Source: Styela clava
Taxonomy: Eukaryota; Chordata; Ascidiacea; Stolidobranchia; Styelidae
Assembly (NCBI RefSeq): GCF_964204865.1
Contig: NC_135251.1
Location: 7,812,001 to 7,876,000, forward strand
Length of the DNA stretch: 64,000 nucleotides
Direction: 5' to 3'
The position numbers and the translations under genes are program-made. The notes under the pieces are model-generated. The model saw nothing but the letters and a program-made list of their open reading frames with translations. It did no database searches and was not told the DNA's origin. The stretch's first letter is position 1, and every line of letters begins with the position of its first letter. Of this stretch, positions 43,301-55,300 are shown in pieces.

Positions 43301-46300
43301 CTAACCACGATGCTAAAGCAAAACCCCTCTGAACGACCAACGACTTCGAAAATCTTGCAGCACCCTGTCTTCAAACAACACGGATCGAGTAAATTTACAT
43401 TTAGTTTTGGATTCATACTTTTGCAATAACTTTCTTTTTATGTATGCCGGTTAACAATATTGACCGGGCAGTTGCTAGAGCAATTTATCAAAGGAGATAA
43501 TATATATGATTTAGCAGTGCATTTGAAAATTAGGCTTGCACGTAATTTACGGATTTACGGAATTACGGAATTATTTCGAGTTACGGAAGGGAAGTTACGA
43601 ATTACGTAAAGTCGTAATTATTGGTCGAGCGCTTTCGCGATTGAAACGAGCTCTCTTCAGAGCAGTCAATACCATCGATTGTAAAAAATTAAAGTTTAAG
43701 TAAAAGAAGTTAGAGTTCCGGTATTCGCAGCCGTTTCTCTCTCTCTTGTTAGGCAGATGGGGAAGGCATAACGCGTCATTTACTAACCTATTATCAACTT
43801 ATCTAGAATGGCCAATGTACATATTAACCGTAGATAAAGAATAGAATTGTGTTGAGACCGATGGACGTCAACACACCTGGTTTCAACTTCTTCGGGTGAA
43901 ATGACTAAAGAATGTAAGAGATCAACTTATAAAACATGGTCTTTTTGTAAATGCCGTGATAATTAATGTCGCGCTTATCAAACAGCAATATAAAGACGGA
44001 AGAGAAATTGCGTAATGAACCGACGCAACTTAGTCTTTTCGGCATCGGTAAAGCGATTGAGACGGCAGAGAAACAACAATACGACGGGATTCCCGGGTTT
44101 TTTTCTGCGCGAGATCCATTTTCTATTACAAAATCTTGATGTTCTGTTACCGATTTTATCGTTATATATCTGTCCGGACTTGGCATTTCTCAATATGTTT
44201 TTCACAATGCCTCGCAATATGTCGGCCAGATATGATACCTGTCTTTACCAAATGCGGCAACTTATTTTGATTTATCGTCGACTCGAATACCACCGGCACT
44301 CGACCAAACTTGTGTCAATCTTGGCAAATAGGATTGTCGACTTGAGTTAGAAAAATAAATTAATATTTTCATGAGTGCAAAATAAATGTCACAAAACTTT
44401 GTATTTTCGGAGAAGGCATGTCATATAAGTACGGTATTTTAAATAATGCGCAAATAATTAATATTTGATCTAAATTTATCGCAAATAATGGTATAACTTT
44501 TAGGCCGCGAAATGATTTAATGTAGAATGAAGCATGGAATTCGGAATATCGTCAATAAGTCGGCATCAATAATTATCATAAAATGCTAACTAAGTAGTAA
44601 AGTCGGATATTGTAGAAAACGGTGAAATAACAAGTCTTCGTCGCGAGGCAAGCGAAAGTATAATCAAACGAGAGAATACGCTTGTAGTTGATTAATAAAT
44701 TAGCAACCCGGAATTTTTATTTAATACGAAAGTCGTATTAATACGTTAATACGATTTTAAAAAAGTGAACTATCGTTTCCTAAATATATTACCAGTGTTG
44801 GTAATGATAAAATTGATCGCATAAATTTGGTGATAAAGTGGATAAAAAAAAATCAAAGCTAATACAAAAGATAAAAATCAGAATAAAATTATTTTGAATT
44901 CACTTCTTGATATTTGTCTTTAACATCTGTAGCCGGCGTGTAGTACTGCCGGGAATATGAAAACCAAACTACGATGTCCCATTCGGAATAGAAGTGGATT
45001 AAATTGGTTGTTATGATAGGTTTAAATGTGTGAAAAAAATATCGCAATTACGGGGTCATTACGTAATCGATTTGGCCGTAATTACGGAATTGATTTTTGT
45101 CAATTACGTGCAAGCCTATTTGAAATTATAACTTTTCCGCAAGAGTAACTTAGCAAAACTAAGAAATTAAGATTACCGCGCGTTTTGTTTCTATAGGTTA
45201 CCTCAAAAGAAACGTATCTGTTGCCATTTATGCTAGTATTACCGATACGTTCCGCGACTCCACCGATGAAAACAATGAGTTAACAACAGGTAACTTAAAA
45301 CATTAACATAACTTTTCCATTTTTTTTTTCGATGAAACTTCTTCTCACTTTCAAGTGTTTTATTAATTTATAAGTTCAATTAAATATTACAAAATATAGC
45401 GTATTGATAGTTTGGTCTTTGATATGATTCATATCTGTGATCCCGGGGCTTCAAAATCATTTAAGTATCTCCTCAAAAGTATTTAAAAACTTCAGCTTAC
45501 GCCTTTCTGCAATTACCACCCAAGTACCCTGCACCTAAACACGCACCCTACACTATACACTTTTTTTTTAAATTCTATATGATTTATATTCGATCAAAGC
45601 AGTAGAGGTTGAAGATTGGAAACATATTAACGAGAGTCAGATCGTCAAAGAGATCAAAATACTGACCACAGAATCTGTGGACATTTGGAAAGGTATGTTA
45701 ATCATATAGTATACGGTATATCATACTTATATACATACCGTTGGAATCGAACCTGTAACCAATCACAATGTATGATATACGTGCCGCGAGTGTGTAATTG
45801 AGATAAATATAGATATAATTTATAGGAAGCCAAGAAGAATTAAACAAAGCATCTGGGTGCTTTTTAATCATTTGGTTGGTAATAGATTTAAAAACTAATA
45901 ACAGTCCACGCGAATATTTTTTGGTATTATTTCTATATCTGACTTCTCAATTATGTTTTCAGTTGTGTCTATTTTATTACGTACATGTATTTCTTCACAA
46001 GGTAACTTCGGTATTCATAAATCGATGATAAAAGCTTGGAAACCAGCATTTAATTTTGGCCTGACCGATTTCGAAAATGAGTTCAACGTTTTAAAAAAGC
46101 TTACTCACAAAAACATTGTGAAATTTTATGGCGCAGTAATTGGTAAGCAAACAACGATTAATATTCATTATTAGTGCGAAAATTATACCACATTATTACT
46201 GGATATATGCAAATTTAAAACGTTCTTTGGAATATTTTATCACGTTTATAAAAGTTACATGACGACTATTAGAAATATATTGTAGGCTGTAACTTTATTT

Positions 46301-49300
46301 TAAACGTTGTAAAAGTGAAGCTATGAGTAATTAATTTGAATGGACCTTTCCCCAACCTTTGACTCCCGAAATATTCTTCCTATACTTTACCATTGCAAAA
46401 TTTTCGGGGCTATTTTAAGAGTGCTTTTGCGAGTTAGCGCATGTAAAGTGGGGTATGTGTTTCAAACCTTCATTATGATTCATCGCATACAACAATCTGT
46501 TTTTTAAAAGTACCGGTAAAATTTTTTAGCCTAGTCTATCACAGATATTTCTACACTAATTTTTTATTACTGCAATTAAATTAAAACTCCTAGGAAGACA
46601 GAGTGATCGTTGAATTATTTGATTTATATTTAAGTTTTTGAAACACAACTGAAAACTAACGAATAGAGTTCAAAAACGCGAAAACGAGGTAATGTTTACG
46701 ACCTCGCTTGAAAATCTGTCTGAGTGAAAAAAGTGTCTGAGCTGATGCGAAAAAGGAGCATTATTACGTCACTTTTTGCATCTTGCTGATTAACGAATGT
46801 CACGAAATAAACAAGGAGGTCGATGCTCGGGGAAAGGTCCATAGTATTATAAATTACCTATTGTGTACTCAACGCTTATTTTTTAATTTAGAGAAGAAGA
46901 TATTGGTAATTGAGTATACGGAGCATGGCACTTTGTTGAGTTTTCTCAAAGATGGTGAAGGCCGCCATTCCACATTAAAAGATCAAATACGCATGGCTAC
47001 CCAAGTAGGTTTTTTATATTTTTGCAAATAAAAAAAAAACAGACTGTTTCAAAACGAAAGCTAGTTTTAAATCAAATTTTATTTTGTTTACTTTGTGTTT
47101 AAATACTCATGCATGGCTGTAAAAATATGGTAAAATAGTGCGTTTCGGAAGTTGCATACTTTGCCGGAATAACAATTTACATAATCTACGAAAAAACATT
47201 TGCATCGCTTTATCGCCAAGGTATTATCAACACCAGGATCATACTATTTTATCAGCAATGTTTATTCGAATTATCTGAGAGGCAAGACCAACAAATGAAC
47301 TGCGGCCTGCTAATCAAAGTTCAAATCAGGTATCTGACGCTCGCTGGTAAACGACCTGGTACCTACGTAGATTCGAATGTCATGGGGAATGTGCGAGAGG
47401 ATTGCTGGACTCCTCACCGTCGAAGGGTGGTTTACAATTTACATAACGGCTTCATGCTTTATCTTTCTTCGCCAACCACTTTTGTGGGCTCATTGTACAT
47501 CTTGAGAGGGCGTGTACGGGCAAGTCATCAATACCTTAGTGCAGGGATCGGCAACCTTTTGTCGCTCACGGGCTAAAAATTAAAGGCTGTAAGTCATTGG
47601 GGGACCGCACAAATTTTGAGAAAATTAAAAACCGAACGGATGGCCGATGAATCACATTTTCCCACACAGATCAGAAGTTAATTTTTAAGCAGCACGCGAA
47701 GACTGACCATTTGAATATTTTCTGCGCCATTGAACCATTTGCACTAAGCATCAATTTTTCTGCGTTTTGTTGCCATTTGTCTAATCAGAATTAAATTATA
47801 GGCTATTAAACGAGTAATTGTGAATTATATACTTGTTATATATAGGTTATAATAATATAGTTTAGTCTACACGTGTCTCAAAATAAATTCGGTCACGTAA
47901 AGAATATAATCGTCAAAACAGCTGATTTGTTACTATAATTCAGTGAAGCGGCGCGGGCTGGATTATACTGATCCGCGGGCCGTAGGTTGCCGACCCCTGC
48001 CTTAGCGTTTCAAAGCATATATTGATGAGAAAAAATAATTAGGCAAGTTTTTACATCTATGGTCGCTCATCGTTGTCACTAGTAAAATTGAAAAAATAAT
48101 AAAAATTTAAAAAAAAATTTATAAAAATAAATAAAATTAAATCGAAATAAAAAAAATGCAAAAAAAATTGAACAAAATAAATGAAAAAAAACGTCGTTGT
48201 CAAGCGTTTTTATTTTGAAAAATTTTGCTTCTGCTTGAGACCAACGTTGCCATGCATGATCCTACGCGCAGAAACGCGGTGTTCAGTGGGTTTCTTATTC
48301 ACTGCTGATTTTCTCGTGTGCGTTAAATGGTGTATAAATTCGTCTTACTATAAGCTCAACTACAGACAATGTAATCATCATTATGATGATAAAGGGATAT
48401 AGAATCAAATATGAAAATGTGGGGAAATTAATACCCGATATGGAATGGTAACCGAACGAGAGGCCGTGGTTCGCCATATGGTTAAGCCGTCTTATCGGCT
48501 TTCCTCTCCCCCTGGATAAATATGCAAATCCTAAATTGTTTTTTGTCAAACAACTGAAATAAAATTTTCATAGCAATATAAGTTTCTCAAAGTATCGGCT
48601 TGTTTACTCAGCTAACATGGTGGCGTAAAAACTGAAGATTTGTGGCTTCTTGAATACATTTTTCACGTATTTTCAATCATAGTGGTCAAAATAAGCTTGT
48701 TTTCGTAGCTCACATAGTAGTCAGATATTTGTCAGTTTTTAGTTGTATTTTCGAAATTTAAAACTAGATCAAATAACTCGATTTTGCAAAATAGTGCAAT
48801 ACTCTCACTTCCTAAAGCCAAGATTGAAATAATTAGCAAAAACGACTAAATGTGCTTTTTAGGACTAACGATCGACAAATAACTTTGCTATCTGACTTGA
48901 AGTCGACAAATGTATCGTTTTGCTAAATTTTAAATATATATATTTTTACGGGCACTATGGTGGCGCATAATCCACAATATCTCACGCTCTCGACTACGCA
49001 ACTGAATTTTTGTCACGCCGGCACACAAGTGCGATATTGAGCATTGGTCTTGTAATTTGTCAAATGATGTATTTAAAATTTTGTTTGCATTATTAAAATA
49101 TATTCTTGAAATGACCGGACTCCGGTAAAAGTCGCAACGACTTTCAAAGCAATACCGGTACTGGTTTTGAGTGTAGGCAACGAAGCATAAAGCAATACAT
49201 GTTACACACATGAGGCGCATCGGCATCTGAAGCGCATGATCGATTTTTTGGGGAAAAAAAGGATTTATAGTATTATGGTCCGTGAAATTCGATATCCATT

Positions 49301-52300
49301 TTTTATTGAATTAAAAACTGCTTTAAAACAAACATTTTCGAAAAATCTCTTATGCCCCAGCCCTATGCTAACTAAGTATGTTGCATTATACGTAAACAAA
49401 CATAAAAGCATAAAAGACTCTCACTTAATGCGGACACTACAGGGGATACGATATCATAAAATTGTTTTCAAGTTATTGTTGTATACGACGTTTTTGCGCT
49501 TCTTAATCCGAATAAGACTCTGTACAATCTGCCACATGTATGTAGTGAGTTACAATTTTTGCAATGATATTTTCTGATCGCCATTGTTTACCCAATTTAT
49601 TAGACCCGGAACATGGTGGTATTGTTGGGAATGAGCTTTAAAGCAGAGTGCCTGTGATGCCAAAATAGTTCAACGCCAATGCTGCATCCACCAGTAATGA
49701 CAATCTTATTTACTGAATGGGTTACACGCTATTTTCATCGTGAAATGGGATTAATATGGGTGAAAGATCAAGTTCATGTCTATTTCGATTAGGACCTTGC
49801 TGTAACATTTTTTCCGTGAGTTTTAAAACGTTGGGTTGGTTCTGTGTAGATAAATTACTGATTGTTAGATTTAACCAAACCGATCTTCTCACAAATCCTT
49901 TTTCATCGCGTAAATGTTAGGGCTTTTTTTGTAATGCGTGACTAGGCGTTTCACCTAAAAATGACAAAAAATACTATACATCATTTTTAGACTATTTATT
50001 ATTTTTATATATTTTCCATTCAATTAACGATAATCCCGTACTATGTGAACCAAGATGGCGGACACCTAAACGTAGTATGTGTACCAGGTTAGGGTTAGGC
50101 CATAATTTCAGGTACAAATACTACGGAAGTGACTTGGCTAGTCCCCGAACTCGTAATAGAACTAAAATTAGGGAAATTGGAATAAAATTATGGCCCAACC
50201 TTAACCTGGTACACATACTATGTGCAGGTGTCCACCATCTTGGTTCACATACTACGGGAGCGCCTACAATTTTTTAATTTGTGTGCCTCTTTCACTTGCA
50301 AGACATCAAATTTAATGTTATCAATGTTAATTTACAACAGGTGGCTTCCGCCATGATTTATTTGGAGCAACGGCAATATATTTTAATAGATCTCTGCGCT
50401 AACAATGTACTCGTCGGAGAAAACATGCTGTGCAAGCTGTGTAATTTCAGTTCGGCAAAATATGTCGGAGAGCTCGGACAAATAAGAATGCCTGATAGGC
50501 ATGTATTCCCTTGTACACATGCTGCTCCAGAATGTTTTTTGAGAGGCAGTTTTTCACATAACTCAGACGCGTGGGCCTTTGGTGTTCTGTTGATTGAGAT
50601 AGTGACAAAAGGACAACCGTTATATCCTGGTGAGATATATAATGTCTTTTCTCAAAAGTTCCAGTTGAACTAATAAGTTCAAAGATGCAATCAACTCGCT
50701 AGGTGTTGAAAAGTTCAAAATTCATAAACTAACACTCGGCCTTCTAAGATAGCGGTATTTGATCAGAAAGTCATTGTTTAAACTAAAAACATGTAAGTTA
50801 GTGTAAACAAAACTTGAAAATAACACGAAAAATGTGTATTTTAAAATATAGATAGTTAAAATTACTTTCGTCTGTGAAATCTATATTTACAATACTAACG
50901 TTAGTAATGTTGAAACTTTTGAATAAATCAGCATATAAAACAATTTTGCTTCCGAATAAACTTTTTAGTATATCGAAATAGCAAGAATTCTACAATGCAA
51001 AAAAATATATACACACCCCTAGCGACAAAGAGATGAAAACCTTCTGTTGTTTCCTGTACGATTATACAAAGACTTTCAAAATTATTGACTAAGTCTAGAT
51101 ATAGGGCTTCAAGATCGCCGACATATACCCTATATATCAACATAGAATTAAACAACATAATCTTTGTCAATGTCACCTCAAATAAAAGTTCATACAAACC
51201 CATAAATTTCCCCATTACTTCAATGAAAAATATTACCGGTACTTATTAATATTACTTTCTTTACACTAAAACTTCTGTTTGTGCTAATTGTATCCAAAAG
51301 TGTCAGGAATCTATGACTGTTTCTATATTTCAAATGACCTCCTCGACGTACAAGACAGATTTGCATCCATTACGCAAAATTGTCAATCATTCACACGCAC
51401 CCCTCTATTGCTATTTCTTTGATTTTTGCCGCATTTGCAGCCTTGAGGTTACCGATTGTTTGGATACACATTGTCCTTCGAATCTTCCTTCCTTCGGAAG
51501 AACTTTGCCCCGGTAAACATTAGCTTCTGTCATGTCCTGACAGCAGAAAGTGCGTTTTGGCAGAAAAATAAGTGAGTGACTGACAATTTTGAGCAACGGA
51601 TGGTCTATCTCCAATGCTGAGGAGATTTCATATTTTTTTTTTTTTCAAACATATTTTTACAGAAACGCAACTTTTGTACTCGGCGTACAATTTTCTGAAA
51701 TTTTGGGGTATTATCATAAACAAACACAAATTCAAGCGCAAACAAAATTAAATAACTTTTTTTTTGGTAAAACTAATTAAGAAATTTCGAGGTTATGTAT
51801 TTTGGATCATCCAGTACTAATGAAATACTACTGCCTGACACTCCAAGTTTTTAACACACATAAATTTACACCATTTTACCATGTTTGTTCCAATTACTTC
51901 CTTTTCTACCAGCAAGCATGAGTTCATTAAATGTATCAAAGGCCAAGATCGAGGCGTAAGAACGTATAAACACTGCCGCACTAATTATTAACTCTGTTTA
52001 AGAAATAAACAGATTGTAACGTTGATTTCAGGAATGAAAAACGAAGAAATTATGTGGAATATTAAAGGAGGTTCTAAATTACCACGCCCTCAGTCATGTC
52101 CCAAAAAATTATATATCGCCATTCTTATGTGCTGGGCCAGAGAACCGTTGATGAGACCAAATTTTAATTGGCTACAGGTGAGGTGTTTTATAAGTAATTA
52201 TGCAGTTTGCAAACTCCTAACATATATAAATATTTTGTATGTTAAACTTTATTATGAGACCTGTGTTAGTTGCCTCGCGTCCCTTATTCTTGTGTATTTG

Positions 52301-55300
52301 CCATTCTAGTAGCGCCCAAATGTTGATTATGGTATAACAATTAATTTACAAGTACGGAAGTAAATATACTGTTTATAATACCTCATTCTTATCGTTGGCA
52401 ACCTTAACGCTGGTTCTATTTGACTAACGTCTATACAGAAGATACAATTAACAAATCCCAATAACGGTTAATTTATTTCTTTAACATGACGGTTTCGTAT
52501 GCGAGTGACGATTTCTCTTATGATTCCGCAAGTAATAAGTTTTCAACTGTACCTAGTGTGTCGCCGAGACGTTTTTAAACCATATTTATGTGGCAATTTA
52601 ATTTGTCTACAGATTCATCTGAATTAAGTAAATATTCCCTAACTTACGTACGGTTCGACCAACGTGTTAAGTTTTTATATTGATAATTAGAATTTTGAAT
52701 ATCACAATTATATTACAGTCAATAATAGTCGAACGAAATATGTTTATTCCACTTATTTATTCAGAGTGTGTTGAAAAGACTTGAAATTGATGACAATGCC
52801 GAGAATATTGGTAAAAGTAAGTAATTATTAATGAAATAAAAATTATGTTATTTTAACCTCGTTCAATCTAAGCTTCTTGAGCGCTTATATTACGGAGCTG
52901 CAGTCGTACCTGTTGGCCGACACAAACCATTAGCATGATCCCACAAGAGAAACAAAAACACCTTTTAATATAGAACCATATGCTTTAGGTTCGGCGGCTG
53001 CTAATAGAGACGAAGTGGGGATTACTATATACGAAAATCAAATTACTAAAAGTAGCAGAAAACGTGACACTCAATTTGCAGAAATATGGAATGGTATGCT
53101 GAGTTTTAGTAAATATACGACTTTTTTGACAAGAATACCAAAAAAAATTTTGGTTGCTCGTATAGATATTGTTTCCACTTGTAGAAATATTTGCTATATG
53201 TAATTCACATATCCAATAGAAACTTCGACCCATACGACATTTCTAGGCGCCCCGGAAGTATCTTCACCAAGATGGCGCACAACCTGATAACCCTAACCTG
53301 GTACACATACTATGTTTAGGTTGTGCGCCATCTTGGTGCACATACTTCGGGAGCACCCATTTCTATTTTCTAATTAATGTAAGAAAAGACAAATTTGAAA
53401 TCGAATTACAAATAAATGTAACTTACAGGCTATTTTGGTTCTCAAAAAGTGAATATAAAAATCTGGAAGACAGAAGCCGAGCTTGCCCAAATAAATTTTT
53501 CGAATGAATTTAATACAATAAAGAATATATCTCACAAAAACATCGTGGAATTATTTGGCTCCGTGACAGGTAAGGCAGTATTCAATCATAGACTAATTGT
53601 TTTACATCATATTAACCGTGGCCATAGTGTGGTAGGTATATTGATTTAAATAAATGCGTCTTCTATACGTTTTTTGAAATCTAAAATTCGCTCTTCCTTC
53701 TCCTAAAACGTGGTGACTTTACAAAAAGTGAATCGAAGTTGAAGTCACTGGCATTCAAGTTAATGCTAAAATACAGAGTGCCCTCAAAACATACTGATCA
53801 TTTTTTTTTTGAATACCAAGATAGTTTAAAAACGTTTAATAGACACATCCGTCATCAGAATATCATTTCAAACTATTTTTAAGGTATAATAAGTACTTTC
53901 TATAAACTGCACATGATATGAATACATAATATATCACGCTATATACATATACAGGTAATATATATAATGTAATATAATGTATATAAATATTCTATTCACA
54001 GAATTTTCCTGGTGTAAAGTTCATTTTATTTCATTTAGTTTTATTTTATTTATGCAGATAAGAAAATATTACTTCTCGAGTATATGAAATATGGTACTTT
54101 GTTGGACTTTCTTATATATGGAGAAGGCCGACATTCCACAATAAAAGATCAAATAGGCATGGCTGCTCAAGTATGTTCTGTTTGAATAATAAACTATGAC
54201 TTTGTTAAGTAGGAATATGGGGCTAACGGTGAGAATCTTTATTTTATACAAATGTATAGTTTACTTTACCAATACCCTCGCCGTCTCCGACGTGATTATT
54301 TTTTAACAAATAACGATTATAAGACGCAGATATGTTTTGATTGTTATTCGCTTTACTGATTTGTAACGCAACTCACTCCCTAATTCGGAATTAGGCTTCA
54401 AAAATATCCGAAAAGGAATAAAGCCAAAAATGCCATATTTATTAACAGATTGCATCCGGAATGGCATATTTGAAAGAAAAACAATATGTCTTTGTGGTTC
54501 TTCGCGCAAGGTATGTTTCCGTCGGAGAAAACATATTGTGTAAACTGTTTGACTTCAGTTTTGCACAACATGTTGGGAACAATGGAAAGTGGAAATCACA
54601 TGCAGGAAGTGTATTTTCAGTAAGGTGGACAGCACCAGAAACCCATTTAACCGGTGATTTTTCCCATAAGTCAGATGTTTGGAGTTTTGGCGTCTTTCTG
54701 ACTGAGTTAGTGACGAAAGGACGCATACCATATCCAGGTGAGCATTCCATGACATGTGAAAAATATTGCAAAAATACTCCATTTCCCAAACAAATGGAAA
54801 TTGAGCTATTTAGTGATTTTCAGTCATTTAATATACAGGGTGGCCCAAAAGTAGGTATACAGTTAGAAAAATTATTATACAGTAAAATAGTTTAATAACT
54901 GTATACCTACTTTAGGGCCACCCTCTATATCCATCAATCGATAGAAAGTGTAAGTCGTGATCTCCGTAGAAAAATGTCAAAATTAAACAAAATTTCACAA
55001 TTCTTCTCTTTTTTGCTGTATAAACTAACGCAAAATTTTTGTAAAACTACAATTGAATACTTCATTTAGGAATGTTGGAAACAGAAGTCCTAGAAAAGGT
55101 CGTGAAAGGTTATCGAATGCCACGTCCAGCTTCATGTCCTGAACAACTTTACGAAGTCATGCTTAAGTGTTGGGATGAGAACCCAGAAAAAAGGCCAGAG
55201 TTCGATTATCTCGAGGTAAAAAAACACAAATAAACGAAAAGCCGCGGTTTCAAGCCATAAAGTCATCATAGGATAGGCAGGGCAAACATACGAAATAACC

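Noticed and set aside
44015..44350. 111-codon frame inside the hAT-like element
   Set aside because: Considered as a transposase remnant, but no DDE, BED-finger or hAT dimerisation motif could be recognised, and equally long frames exist on the reverse strand.
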